DNA of 5,702 nt, from NCBI GenBank assembly GCA_023384315.1, contig JAHDWY010000332.1:1-5702 (forward strand), read 5' to 3'. Each line of letters opens with the position of its first letter. The first letter of the stretch is position 1. The DNA is from Candidatus Hydrogenedentota bacterium (lineage in GTDB: Bacteria > Hydrogenedentota > Hydrogenedentia > Hydrogenedentales > SLHB01). Below the pieces are notes generated by a model. The model was not told the DNA's origin, made no database searches, and was given only the letters and a program-made list of their open reading frames with translations. Below are positions 1-5,264 of this stretch, one piece after another. A program made the position numbers and the translations under genes.

Positions 1-274
1 TTTGGGCAAGACGTGTCCGCCCGCGTGCGTTGACGTCGTCGAGATACTGCTTCACGCCGTTTTCGTCGAGTTCGAGACACTCGCCCCGGTCGAGAGATTC
101 AAGTCCCTCTTTCACGTTTCGCCGCAGCTCATCCATGCGCAACTGGCGAAGCTGTTCCTTCTCCTGAAGCAACCGCAGCCCGTCGCGGACCACTTCGCTT
201 GCGGACAGGTACCGTCCACTCTTGATATTCTCGGCGACGAAGGCTTCCCATTGAGTACCGAGGTTAATGTTCAT
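1..274 (-). CDS. ParD-family type II antitoxin (ribbon-helix-helix), 3' end missing
   Basis: Reading the minus strand from ATG at 274-272 gives 91 residues, still open at the window edge. The N-terminus (MNINLGTQWEAF, then SGRY-SASEVVRDGLRLL at about residues 19-36) is the typical ParD ribbon-helix-helix pattern: a short beta strand followed by two helices, which dimerise and bind DNA. The rest is a charged helical tail rich in Glu, Arg and Leu, of the kind that wraps the cognate RelE/ParE-fold toxin. A Shine-Dalgarno GGGAGA lies about 8 bases before the ATG and supports this start. ParD proteins are usually about 80-100 residues, so little is missing. The family neutralises a ParE-like toxin and represses its own operon. 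The toxin gene normally follows directly, which here would be beyond position 1; this is inferred, not seen. The sialidase gene upstream is in the same direction but separated by a terminator. Confidence 0.87.
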   Translation of the reverse strand, partial: MNINLGTQWEAFVAENIKSGRYLSASEVVRDGLRLLQEKEQLRQLRMDELRRNVKEGLESLDRGECLELDENGVKQYLDDVNARGRTRLAQ

Positions 275-315
275 GGCGGTGTCTCCCGGGCTGAGTTGTT
301 CCAGATTCAGGATAC

Positions 316-348
316 CCTGTACGCCAAAAATTAGCAAAATTTGACAGG
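316..348. promoter_or_regulatory. AT-rich imperfect inverted repeat upstream of parD-like gene, possible operator
   Basis: An AT-rich patch stands out from the GC-rich surroundings about 42-74 bases upstream of the antitoxin start. It holds an inverted pair CCTGT (316-320) / ACAGG (344-348) and, within it, CAAAAATT (325-332) facing AAAATTTG (336-343), with 6 of 8 positions complementary. The two symmetries do not share one centre, so this is not a clean palindrome. ParD proteins repress their own promoters at such sites, which makes an operator/promoter plausible. On the minus strand, TATCCT (311-316) could serve as a -10 with TTTGCT 18 bases upstream, but both boxes are weak. Confidence 0.3.
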
Positions 349-384
349 ATGCCTCTCGGCCGACAGGGACAGTTCCGCCTTGGC

Positions 385-406
385 AAGAAAGCCGCAAGAG
401 CGGCCT
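385..406 (-). terminator. Intrinsic terminator after sialidase-family gene
   Basis: On the minus strand, GCCGC (404-400), loop TCTT, GCGGC (395-391) is followed directly by TTTCTT (390-385). The stem extends by a G-T and an A-T pair. The hairpin lies about 40 bases past the stop codon of the sialidase-family gene and before the antitoxin promoter region, where a rho-independent terminator would be expected. The stem is short, so efficiency may be modest. Confidence 0.6.
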
Positions 407-442
407 GGGCCATTTGTTCCAAAGACGAGCCCCCGTGCTACT

Positions 443-1636
443 TCATCGCCCCTCCGGAATCTCCACCTCCACAAACCGCACTTGCCGGCGGTTGCGGTCG
501 TAGACGAAGACGAGGGTGCCGTCGAGGACGATGCCGTTGGGGTAGGCGAGCCAGCCGCTATGGAGAAGGTCGGCTTTGAGGGACCAAGTGGCGAGGTCGT
601 CGTCGCTGACCCAGAGGGAGAGCGGGTCGCGCGGGATCATCTTGCCGCGTTCGCCGCAGGCGTTGTGGAGCAGGGCGATGCGGGAGTCGTCGAGCCGGAG
701 CAGTTGGATGGAAGACGTTGGGTTGGGGATGTCCGTCTCCCAGGCCTCCGTCCAAGTGCGGCCGTTGTCGCTGCTTTCCGCGCGCCAGAGATAGCCCGCG
801 TTTTCCGCCCGCATGAGCATGACGATGCGGCCGTCCTTGAGTTGCACGCAGGTGGGTTCGAGGAGACCCAGCGGACGGTTGGCGATGCGCCCGTACTCGG
901 TCAGCCCCGTGCCGTCTTCGTTGGGCGTGATGTAAACGCTCGTCCCGTGGAGAAAGCGCAAAAACTTGCTGGGCATGCCGGGGTCGCCGTTCGCGGGCGG
1001 CACGGCGAGGGCTTCGGCTTCGGTTTTCGCGTTGAGCAGATCCCACACTGAGCCCGTCAACGGGGTCTCCCGCTGGTCAAAGAACGAGCCCGCGAAGACG
1101 TACTCGCCGTTTGCGAGTTGGATGGGTCCGCCGACGGCGGCGTGGGTGTCGTGGACGACGAAAGGCTCCGGCGGTCCCCAGGTGTGCCCGTTATCCGTGG
1201 AGACTCTGCGCGTGTAGAACCACTGCGTATATTCCTTCTCCGCGGGCCATTGGGCGGCGAAGGCAATGAGGCGCCCGTCGCTCGTCGGCCAGATGGCGGT
1301 GCAGGCCCCGGCCATCTCCCCCGCGGCGATGAAGATCTCCGGTTCACTCCACGTCTTGCCCCGGTCCGTCGACCGCGCCATCAGCACGTTGTTGTCTGTG
1401 GACGGTTCCGAATCGCCGCCCGACAGCCACCAACAGAGCAGATCGCCGTTCGGCGCTTCCCGCACCGACGCCCCGCAAGCAAGCCGGTACAGCACACCCT
1501 CGTGCTCCCAGCCGGCTTCTCCGTCGAAGATCACAATCTCGCGAACGGACGGATGGTCTACCGCGTTTGGGCTAGCGGCCAAACCGGCCATGCAGATGCC
1601 CAAACCGAAAAGAGTCCTCGACAAATTCAGAATCAT
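443..1636 (-). CDS. Exported sialidase-family (BNR/Asp-box beta-propeller) protein
   Basis: The 397-residue product has a hydrophobic N-terminal signal (about residues 5-22) with a likely cleavage near ASPNA/VD. Three Asp-box motifs of form S-x-D-x-G-x-T-W occur at 89-96, 146-153 and 288-295, and a degenerate fourth at 344-351 (SDDDLATW). Regular spacing of such turns marks a six-bladed sialidase-type propeller. YR at 50-51 sits where sialidases carry the first arginine of the substrate triad (the RIP motif, here RLA). Other candidate active-site residues are E260 in LLEPT, R276 in LMRAE and Y379-D380. The ATG at 1636 is chosen because AGGAG lies 5 bases before it; an in-frame TTG at 1660 would place that site inside the gene. 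By family it would act outside the cytoplasm on glycans, perhaps releasing sialic acid, but many members with this fold have other or unknown substrates, so specificity is not assigned. The gene is divergent from the zinc-ribbon/TPR operon and ends at a terminator. Confidence 0.88.
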   Translation of the reverse strand: MILNLSRTLFGLGICMAGLAASPNAVDHPSVREIVIFDGEAGWEHEGVLYRLACGASVREAPNGDLLCWWLSGGDSEPSTDNNVLMARSTDRGKTWSEPEIFIAAGEMAGACTAIWPTSDGRLIAFAAQWPAEKEYTQWFYTRRVSTDNGHTWGPPEPFVVHDTHAAVGGPIQLANGEYVFAGSFFDQRETPLTGSVWDLLNAKTEAEALAVPPANGDPGMPSKFLRFLHGTSVYITPNEDGTGLTEYGRIANRPLGLLEPTCVQLKDGRIVMLMRAENAGYLWRAESSDNGRTWTEAWETDIPNPTSSIQLLRLDDSRIALLHNACGERGKMIPRDPLSLWVSDDDLATWSLKADLLHSGWLAYPNGIVLDGTLVFVYDRNRRQVRFVEVEIPEGR

Positions 1637-1674
1637 ATTCGCTCCTAAAGGGATAGCCAAGGCAAAGCTCCGTC

Positions 1675-1704
1675 ATTGTAGCAAGGGATATTCCGTGCCA
1701 CGAA
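1675..1704 (-). promoter_or_regulatory. Possible weak promoter for sialidase-family gene
   Basis: On the minus strand TACAAT (1680-1675) is a good -10 box 38 bases before the ATG at 1636. The sequence 17-18 bases upstream (TCGTGG or TTCGTG) is a poor match to TTGACA. The gene must have its own promoter because its upstream neighbour is divergent, but this assignment is tentative and could instead depend on an activator. Confidence 0.35.
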
Positions 1705-1761
1705 TCCAAAGCAGTGACGAAACCTGGTCAGATAACGGCGCTGTCCCACTTTGGAGCGCGC

Positions 1762-1790
1762 GTGGCAGTTTCAGCGTAGTCCCGTATAAT
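1762..1790 (+). promoter_or_regulatory. Upstream secondary sigma70-like promoter
   Basis: GTGGCA (1762-1767, 4 of 6 to TTGACA), 17 bases, then a perfect TATAAT (1785-1790). It lies immediately upstream of the stronger promoter at 1794-1822 and in the same direction, giving a possible tandem arrangement for the zinc-ribbon/TPR operon. Confidence 0.4.
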
Positions 1791-1793
1791 TTC

Positions 1794-1822
1794 TTGACAG
1801 GTTCCCTGCGCATGTCTAGAAT
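1794..1822 (+). promoter_or_regulatory. Near-consensus sigma70 promoter of the zinc-ribbon/TPR operon
   Basis: A perfect -35 TTGACA (1794-1799) and TAGAAT (1817-1822, 5 of 6) are separated by exactly 17 bases. The start of transcription would fall near 1829, giving a leader of about 60 bases before the first gene. It is the best promoter in the window and the only strong one upstream of the three plus-strand genes, so they are probably transcribed at a substantial constitutive level. Confidence 0.75.
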
Positions 1823-1856
1823 TTGAGGTATAATGATTGGGCAAGAGTACTTGCGA

Positions 1857-1871
1857 CAGGGCTGCGCCCTG
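1857..1871 (+). other. Hairpin in the operon leader
   Basis: CAGGGC (1857-1862), loop TGC, GCCCTG (1866-1871) is a perfect 6-bp GC-rich stem in the predicted 5' leader. It ends 19 bases before the preferred ATG at 1891 and 4 bases before an alternative in-frame ATG at 1876. No T-run follows, so it is not a terminator. It would occlude ribosome access to the 1876 start more than to 1891. A regulatory role is only a possibility. Confidence 0.4.
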
Positions 1872-1890
1872 CGGCATGGAGCGAATCGGG

Positions 1891-2058
1891 ATGCCAGGGT
1901 TTACCTATCTCGCCGTCATGCTGGGTGTTATCGCAGTGATCGCCGTCGTGGTGATCCCGTCTCTCTTGCGCAAGAAATGTCCAAGTTGCGGCACGAGGAA
2001 CTCACTTGACGCAAGGGTCTGCTCCAGTTGTGGTGGCCCATTCCCGGGGGAGGGATAA
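1891..2058 (+). CDS. Small membrane protein with C-terminal zinc ribbon
   Basis: I do not recognise a named family. The 55-residue product has one membrane helix (about residues 5-26, rich in Val, Ile, Ala), then R-K-K, then a four-cysteine zinc ribbon: C30-x2-C33 and C44-x2-C47, 10 residues apart, in the CPSCG...CSSCGG style of rubredoxin-like knuckles. The basic RKK on the ribbon side predicts N-out/C-in topology, so the ribbon faces the cytoplasm. The start at 1891 is chosen because GGAG lies 9 bases before it; in-frame ATG 1876 and TTG 1837 give 60 and 73 residues but lack a clear ribosome site. The N-terminus MPG-FTYLAVMLG... with VIP at the helix end resembles a type IV prepilin leader, though Glu5 is replaced by Ala. 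It is the first gene of the operon, 87 bases ahead of a protein with two similar ribbons. The role is unknown; zinc binding is inferred from the cysteines. Confidence 0.7.
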   Translation: MPGFTYLAVMLGVIAVIAVVVIPSLLRKKCPSCGTRNSLDARVCSSCGGPFPGEG

Positions 2059-2106
2059 CCTGGGATCTTCCACGGCAGAGGGTAGAGCAGAGTCGGGTGT
2101 CTTTGG

Positions 2107-2122
2107 GGGCGTGCGAACGCCC
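2107..2122 (+). other. GNRA-loop hairpin between the first two operon genes
   Basis: GGGCGT (2107-2112), loop GCGA, ACGCCC (2117-2122) forms a perfect 6-bp stem capped by a GNRA tetraloop. It sits 11 bases before the GAGG ribosome site of the next gene. There is no T-tract, so it should not terminate; an RNA processing, stabilising or translation-tuning role is possible but unproven. Confidence 0.4.
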
Positions 2123-2145
2123 GAAAACCATATGAGGTGGAAATC

Positions 2146-3720
2146 GTGGCTACGATGATTAACTGTCCGTACTGCGGAAAGCTGACGGATCCCCAACTCG
2201 ACAGTTGCGTGCACTGCGGGGGATTCCTGAAGAAGCAGGGCGGCGGACCCCAGCGGAAAACCTCGGGGGCCAGCCAGACTTGCCCCTCCTGCGGCGCCTT
2301 GGTGCGCGACGGCGACATTATCTGCGTGGCCTGCGGCACCAACCTCCTGACGGGACAGAAGATCGCCGAAGAGCGCAAGAAGGCGGTGGCCGCCGAACCG
2401 CGAAGTCCGGCCACGATGATCATCGCGGTTATCGCGGCCGTGATCATCGTCATCCTCGGCATTGTTGCGATCGTTCTGCTGACGCGCGATCCTGTGGCGC
2501 GGGCTCAGAAACTCGACGCAGCCGGCCGGAGCACAGAAGCGATTAGCCTCCTGGAAGTTCACGTTTCCAAAAACCCGGACGATGCCCGGGCGCAGTTTGC
2601 CTTGGGGCGTTTGTTCTACGGGATGGGCAACTACCAGCCTGCGGCGCAGGCCTTTGAAGCCGCGCTCGATGCGGACCCGGCCAATCGCCAGTCGGGCCTG
2701 TTCGCCGTAATGAGCTATGGCGAACTGGGGGGCGACGCGAGCCGTGGCGAACAGATCCAAGTGCTGGAAGCCATGGTGGAACATGACCCCACGGACGCAG
2801 AAGCCCTGCATCTGTTGGGCTTGGCGCGCGGCACCCAGGGAGACTATTTGGGGCAAGTGGACGCCTTGCGGCGGTCCCTTGAGTATGCGCCCACCGATAC
2901 CGAAGTGGCGGCAGACCTTGGCGTGGGTCTGGCTCTGGACAAGCAGTATCCCGACGCGGAACAACAGTTGAAGTCGGCCTTGTCGGCAAATCCGGAAGGC
3001 GGGGATATTCTCGCTGCGTTGGGTCATCTCTCCGGGCTTCGCGGTAACGACTCGGAAGCCGCCGAGCAGCTTCGCACGGCCATCCAGCAGGGGACCGCGT
3101 TGGAGAACGAGTCATTGACGAGGTTAGGCCTGTTGGCGATGAAGGAAGGCAAGACGCCCGAGGCGCGTGTGTTTTTCAGCCAGGCGCGGGAAAACGGCGC
3201 CGACGATCCGGTGACCGTTTATTTTCACGCGATCTGTCTCGCGGAGCAGGGGTTGACTCCGGGCGCCAGCGAGGCCTTCGACGAATTGTCGCGTACCTCG
3301 AGCCCGTTTGCGACCAAGGCCGCGATCCAGTTGGCGCGCATTCGCCTCGAGAATCAGGAGCCGGATCGTGCGTTGGAAGCGCTGAACCGGGTGTCGGTGA
3401 ATCTTGAGGGCACGGCCTGCGCCGAATTCCAGACCGTGCGTGGGCGGGTGCATGTTGCGCTTGGCGATACGGATACCGCGATGGACGCATTCCGCGCCGC
3501 GGGCAAGTGCGATCCAAATTACCCGCCGGTGCATCTGGAGAACGGGCTGCTGCAGGTTCAGCGCGGGAACATATCTGAAGGCGTGCGCGAGTTGCAGCGC
3601 TATCTCGATCTTGTTGATCCGGAAGATCCTGGCGTTGGCGCTTCCGCCGTTCAAGGGCTTATCGAGCAATTGAAGCAGTCCGGACAGTCCGAGGTGCCAC
3701 CAACGAGCGCTTCCGTATAG
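2146..3720 (+). CDS. Double zinc-ribbon, single-TM, TPR-array membrane protein
   Basis: The 524-residue product has a clear order of parts: zinc ribbon 1 (C7-x2-C10, C21-x2-C24), a Gly/Gln-rich linker, zinc ribbon 2 (C46-x2-C49, C60-x2-C63), a basic stretch, one membrane helix (about 91-112), then tetratricopeptide repeats from about 118 to 510. Repeats are recognisable by patterns such as A-x-F-A-L-G-R-L-F and A-x-A-F-E-A-A-L-D-A-D-P near 149-178. Cysteine ribbons and basic residues before the helix predict N-in topology, with the TPR array outside the cytoplasm as a protein-binding scaffold. GTG at 2146 is preferred because GAGG (2134-2137) lies 8 bases upstream; GTG 2137 overlaps that site, and ATG 2155 is spaced too far. 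No catalytic domain is visible. Zinc ribbon plus TPR proteins are common in GC-rich environmental bacteria without assigned function. It sits 87 bases after the small zinc-ribbon gene and 23 before the next. Confidence 0.85.
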   Translation: MATMINCPYCGKLTDPQLDSCVHCGGFLKKQGGGPQRKTSGASQTCPSCGALVRDGDIICVACGTNLLTGQKIAEERKKAVAAEPRSPATMIIAVIAAVIIVILGIVAIVLLTRDPVARAQKLDAAGRSTEAISLLEVHVSKNPDDARAQFALGRLFYGMGNYQPAAQAFEAALDADPANRQSGLFAVMSYGELGGDASRGEQIQVLEAMVEHDPTDAEALHLLGLARGTQGDYLGQVDALRRSLEYAPTDTEVAADLGVGLALDKQYPDAEQQLKSALSANPEGGDILAALGHLSGLRGNDSEAAEQLRTAIQQGTALENESLTRLGLLAMKEGKTPEARVFFSQARENGADDPVTVYFHAICLAEQGLTPGASEAFDELSRTSSPFATKAAIQLARIRLENQEPDRALEALNRVSVNLEGTACAEFQTVRGRVHVALGDTDTAMDAFRAAGKCDPNYPPVHLENGLLQVQRGNISEGVRELQRYLDLVDPEDPGVGASAVQGLIEQLKQSGQSEVPPTSASV

Positions 3721-3743
3721 ACGCATATGCAGGGAGATTTCAC

Positions 3744-5177
3744 ATGAAGTGGTTTCGATTCGTACTGCTCGTCGCAGGGCTGACTCTTTGCCTGGCACCG
3801 CTCGCAAACGCCTGGGGTCCAAAGGCCAGTGTTGCGATCGTGACCACGGCCTCTCGACTCATCTCCAAAGAGACCGGTGTGCCCCTGGCTAATCTCGACA
3901 AAGACATTCGCCGCGGGGCCGGCGTTGCGCTTGAGAGCCGGGCGTCACTGGTTCCGGGCGCGGAGATCAACGCGCTAAACGCGATCGAGTCTCAGATGTA
4001 CCTTCTCCAGGCGGTGCGGGGTTCGCGGGTGGATCCCTATTTCGCGTACCGGCTCGGCGTGCTGGGTTCACTGGTGGCAGATGTCACCGCGCCCCTGTAC
4101 AATGCGAACCCGACGTATCGTGAGCGGTACCACGCGGACGTGGACGCGAACATCGAGCAAGTTCCCTTTCAGAGTAAGCCGCGCGTGCGGGTGGCGCCGT
4201 CGGCCTACTTCGGCGATATCATTGCCGCGGCCCAGGCAAGGGAAGACCTGATTATCGAAGACTACACGGCGGGGGTGGGCTTCGCGGGCGTCGCCGGTAC
4301 GGCCCTTTCCGAAGATGCGAGCCGGTCCGTGAACGCCGTGGCCGACGTGTTTCAGACTGTGCTTCGTGGGCAAGTTACCGTGGCGAATATCTCGCAAAGC
4401 GAGATTCGGGAGTACATCCTCGACGCCATCGAGTTCTACATCTCCCGTGATAACGACGCAGAAACCGACGCCGCGTACAACAAGCTCATGGATCTTGGTG
4501 TGACGACCGTCGACCTGCAAAAGCAGATCGGCGACATGTTCTACGACGCGGAGAAGTTTGAGCGGGCCATGGTCGAATACAAGGCCGTCCTCGCGGAAGC
4601 TCCGTCCCGGCGCGACGTGATCGAACGCATCGCCGACTACTATGTGCGCCGTGGCGATGAGGCCCTCGCGGACGAGGAACTTGAGGCGGCCCTGGAAGCG
4701 TACAACGACGCGTTGGAAGCCGATATGCTTCACCCTACGGCCCAGTCGAAAAAACTCGAAGCCGAAGGGATGATTGCGGCGCGAGACGCACGGCAGGAGG
4801 AGGCCCGGCAAGCGATCGGTCAAGCCGATGATCTTCTCCGGCAGGCGGATCAACTGGTATTCAAGAAGGAAAATACGGAAGCATTGAGACTCCTGCGGCA
4901 AGCCCGGGACACCTATAGCGGCGTCTCCGACGAGTTTGCGAACGAGGCGCGATTGGCGCGCGCCGGGTTGCTGCGCGCCACCGAGCAGATTAACGAACTG
5001 CAGCGGAACGTGGTGTCGAACGCCGGAAGCCTGAGCGGGCTTGGCGCCATGAGCGCCGTTCGTGCAGAAGCGGCTGCCGCGGCGGAAGCGGTAGATGATG
5101 CCGCGTTGCGGCATCTGGTGGAAGATCAGTTCCAGGAAGAACTCGAAGAGCTACGAGCGCTGAACATCGAGCCGTAG
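3744..5177 (+). CDS. Exported protein with degenerate zinc phospholipase C/S1-P1-like N-domain and TPR C-half
   Basis: AGGGAG (3731-3736) lies 7 bases before the ATG. The 477-residue product has a signal peptide ending ANA/W, so Trp24 would be the mature N-terminus, as in zinc-dependent phospholipase C and S1/P1 nucleases where it is a zinc ligand. WGPKAS resembles their WGPxxH start. LGVLGSLVADVTAPLYNAN (104-122), followed by YHADVD (129-134), matches the spacing of the family block H-x3-D-x5-H...H-x3-E. D113, H130 and D134 fit, but S109 and Y119 replace two histidines, and no His follows Trp24 at +13. The site therefore looks incomplete and probably inactive. The C-terminal half has TPR-like helix pairs (about 240-330), then charged helices, possibly coiled coil (335-425), and an Ala/Glu-rich tail. 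It is the last gene of the operon, 23 bases after the membrane TPR gene and before a strong terminator. The export and TPR parts are firm; the fold call is inference. Confidence 0.7.
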   Translation: MKWFRFVLLVAGLTLCLAPLANAWGPKASVAIVTTASRLISKETGVPLANLDKDIRRGAGVALESRASLVPGAEINALNAIESQMYLLQAVRGSRVDPYFAYRLGVLGSLVADVTAPLYNANPTYRERYHADVDANIEQVPFQSKPRVRVAPSAYFGDIIAAAQAREDLIIEDYTAGVGFAGVAGTALSEDASRSVNAVADVFQTVLRGQVTVANISQSEIREYILDAIEFYISRDNDAETDAAYNKLMDLGVTTVDLQKQIGDMFYDAEKFERAMVEYKAVLAEAPSRRDVIERIADYYVRRGDEALADEELEAALEAYNDALEADMLHPTAQSKKLEAEGMIAARDARQEEARQAIGQADDLLRQADQLVFKKENTEALRLLRQARDTYSGVSDEFANEARLARAGLLRATEQINELQRNVVSNAGSLSGLGAMSAVRAEAAAAAEAVDDAALRHLVEDQFQEELEELRALNIEP

Positions 5178-5200
5178 CGTCGGAATTGGATTGCGGATTC

Positions 5201-5231
5201 AACGAGGCGGCACCGCGTGCCGCCTCGTTTT
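5201..5231 (+). terminator. Strong intrinsic terminator closing the operon
   Basis: AACGAGGCGGCAC (5201-5213) pairs perfectly with GTGCCGCCTCGTT (5217-5229) across a CGC loop: a 13-bp stem, mostly GC, with a TTTT run at 5228-5231. It begins 24 bases after the stop codon of the exported TPR protein gene. The T-run is only on the plus strand, so it acts in one direction. It lies only 33 bases before the next gene's ATG. Confidence 0.88.
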
Positions 5232-5264
5232 GCATACTGGGGAACTCGATTGGAGGCTTTGCTC

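Noticed and set aside
341..1648. Several long plus-strand open frames (for example 341-1051 and 1118-1648)
   Set aside because: They lie antisense to the sialidase-family gene, have low-complexity Arg/Pro/Val-rich composition, no ribosome sites and no recognisable domain. They are GC-rich shadow frames.
1681..1700. Sigma54-like elements TGGCAC and TTGC on the minus strand upstream of the sialidase gene
   Set aside because: The spacer between them is 10 bases rather than about 5, so the GG and GC dinucleotides are not at the required -24/-12 distance.
1829..1834. Third TATAAT hexamer
   Set aside because: No -35 partner lies 16-18 bases upstream, and it coincides with the predicted transcription start of the stronger promoter.
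2132..2158. Eight-codon leader frame (MRWKSWLR) whose TGA overlaps the ATG at 2155
   Set aside because: It has no ribosome site of its own, and it includes the ribosome site that serves GTG 2146. The overlap is likely chance.
2002..5114. Long minus-strand open frames opposite the zinc-ribbon/TPR genes (for example 2002-3027, 3124-3822, 4068-5114)
   Set aside because: The plus-strand frames carry zinc ribbons, membrane helix, TPRs and signal peptide with good ribosome sites; the antisense products show none of these.
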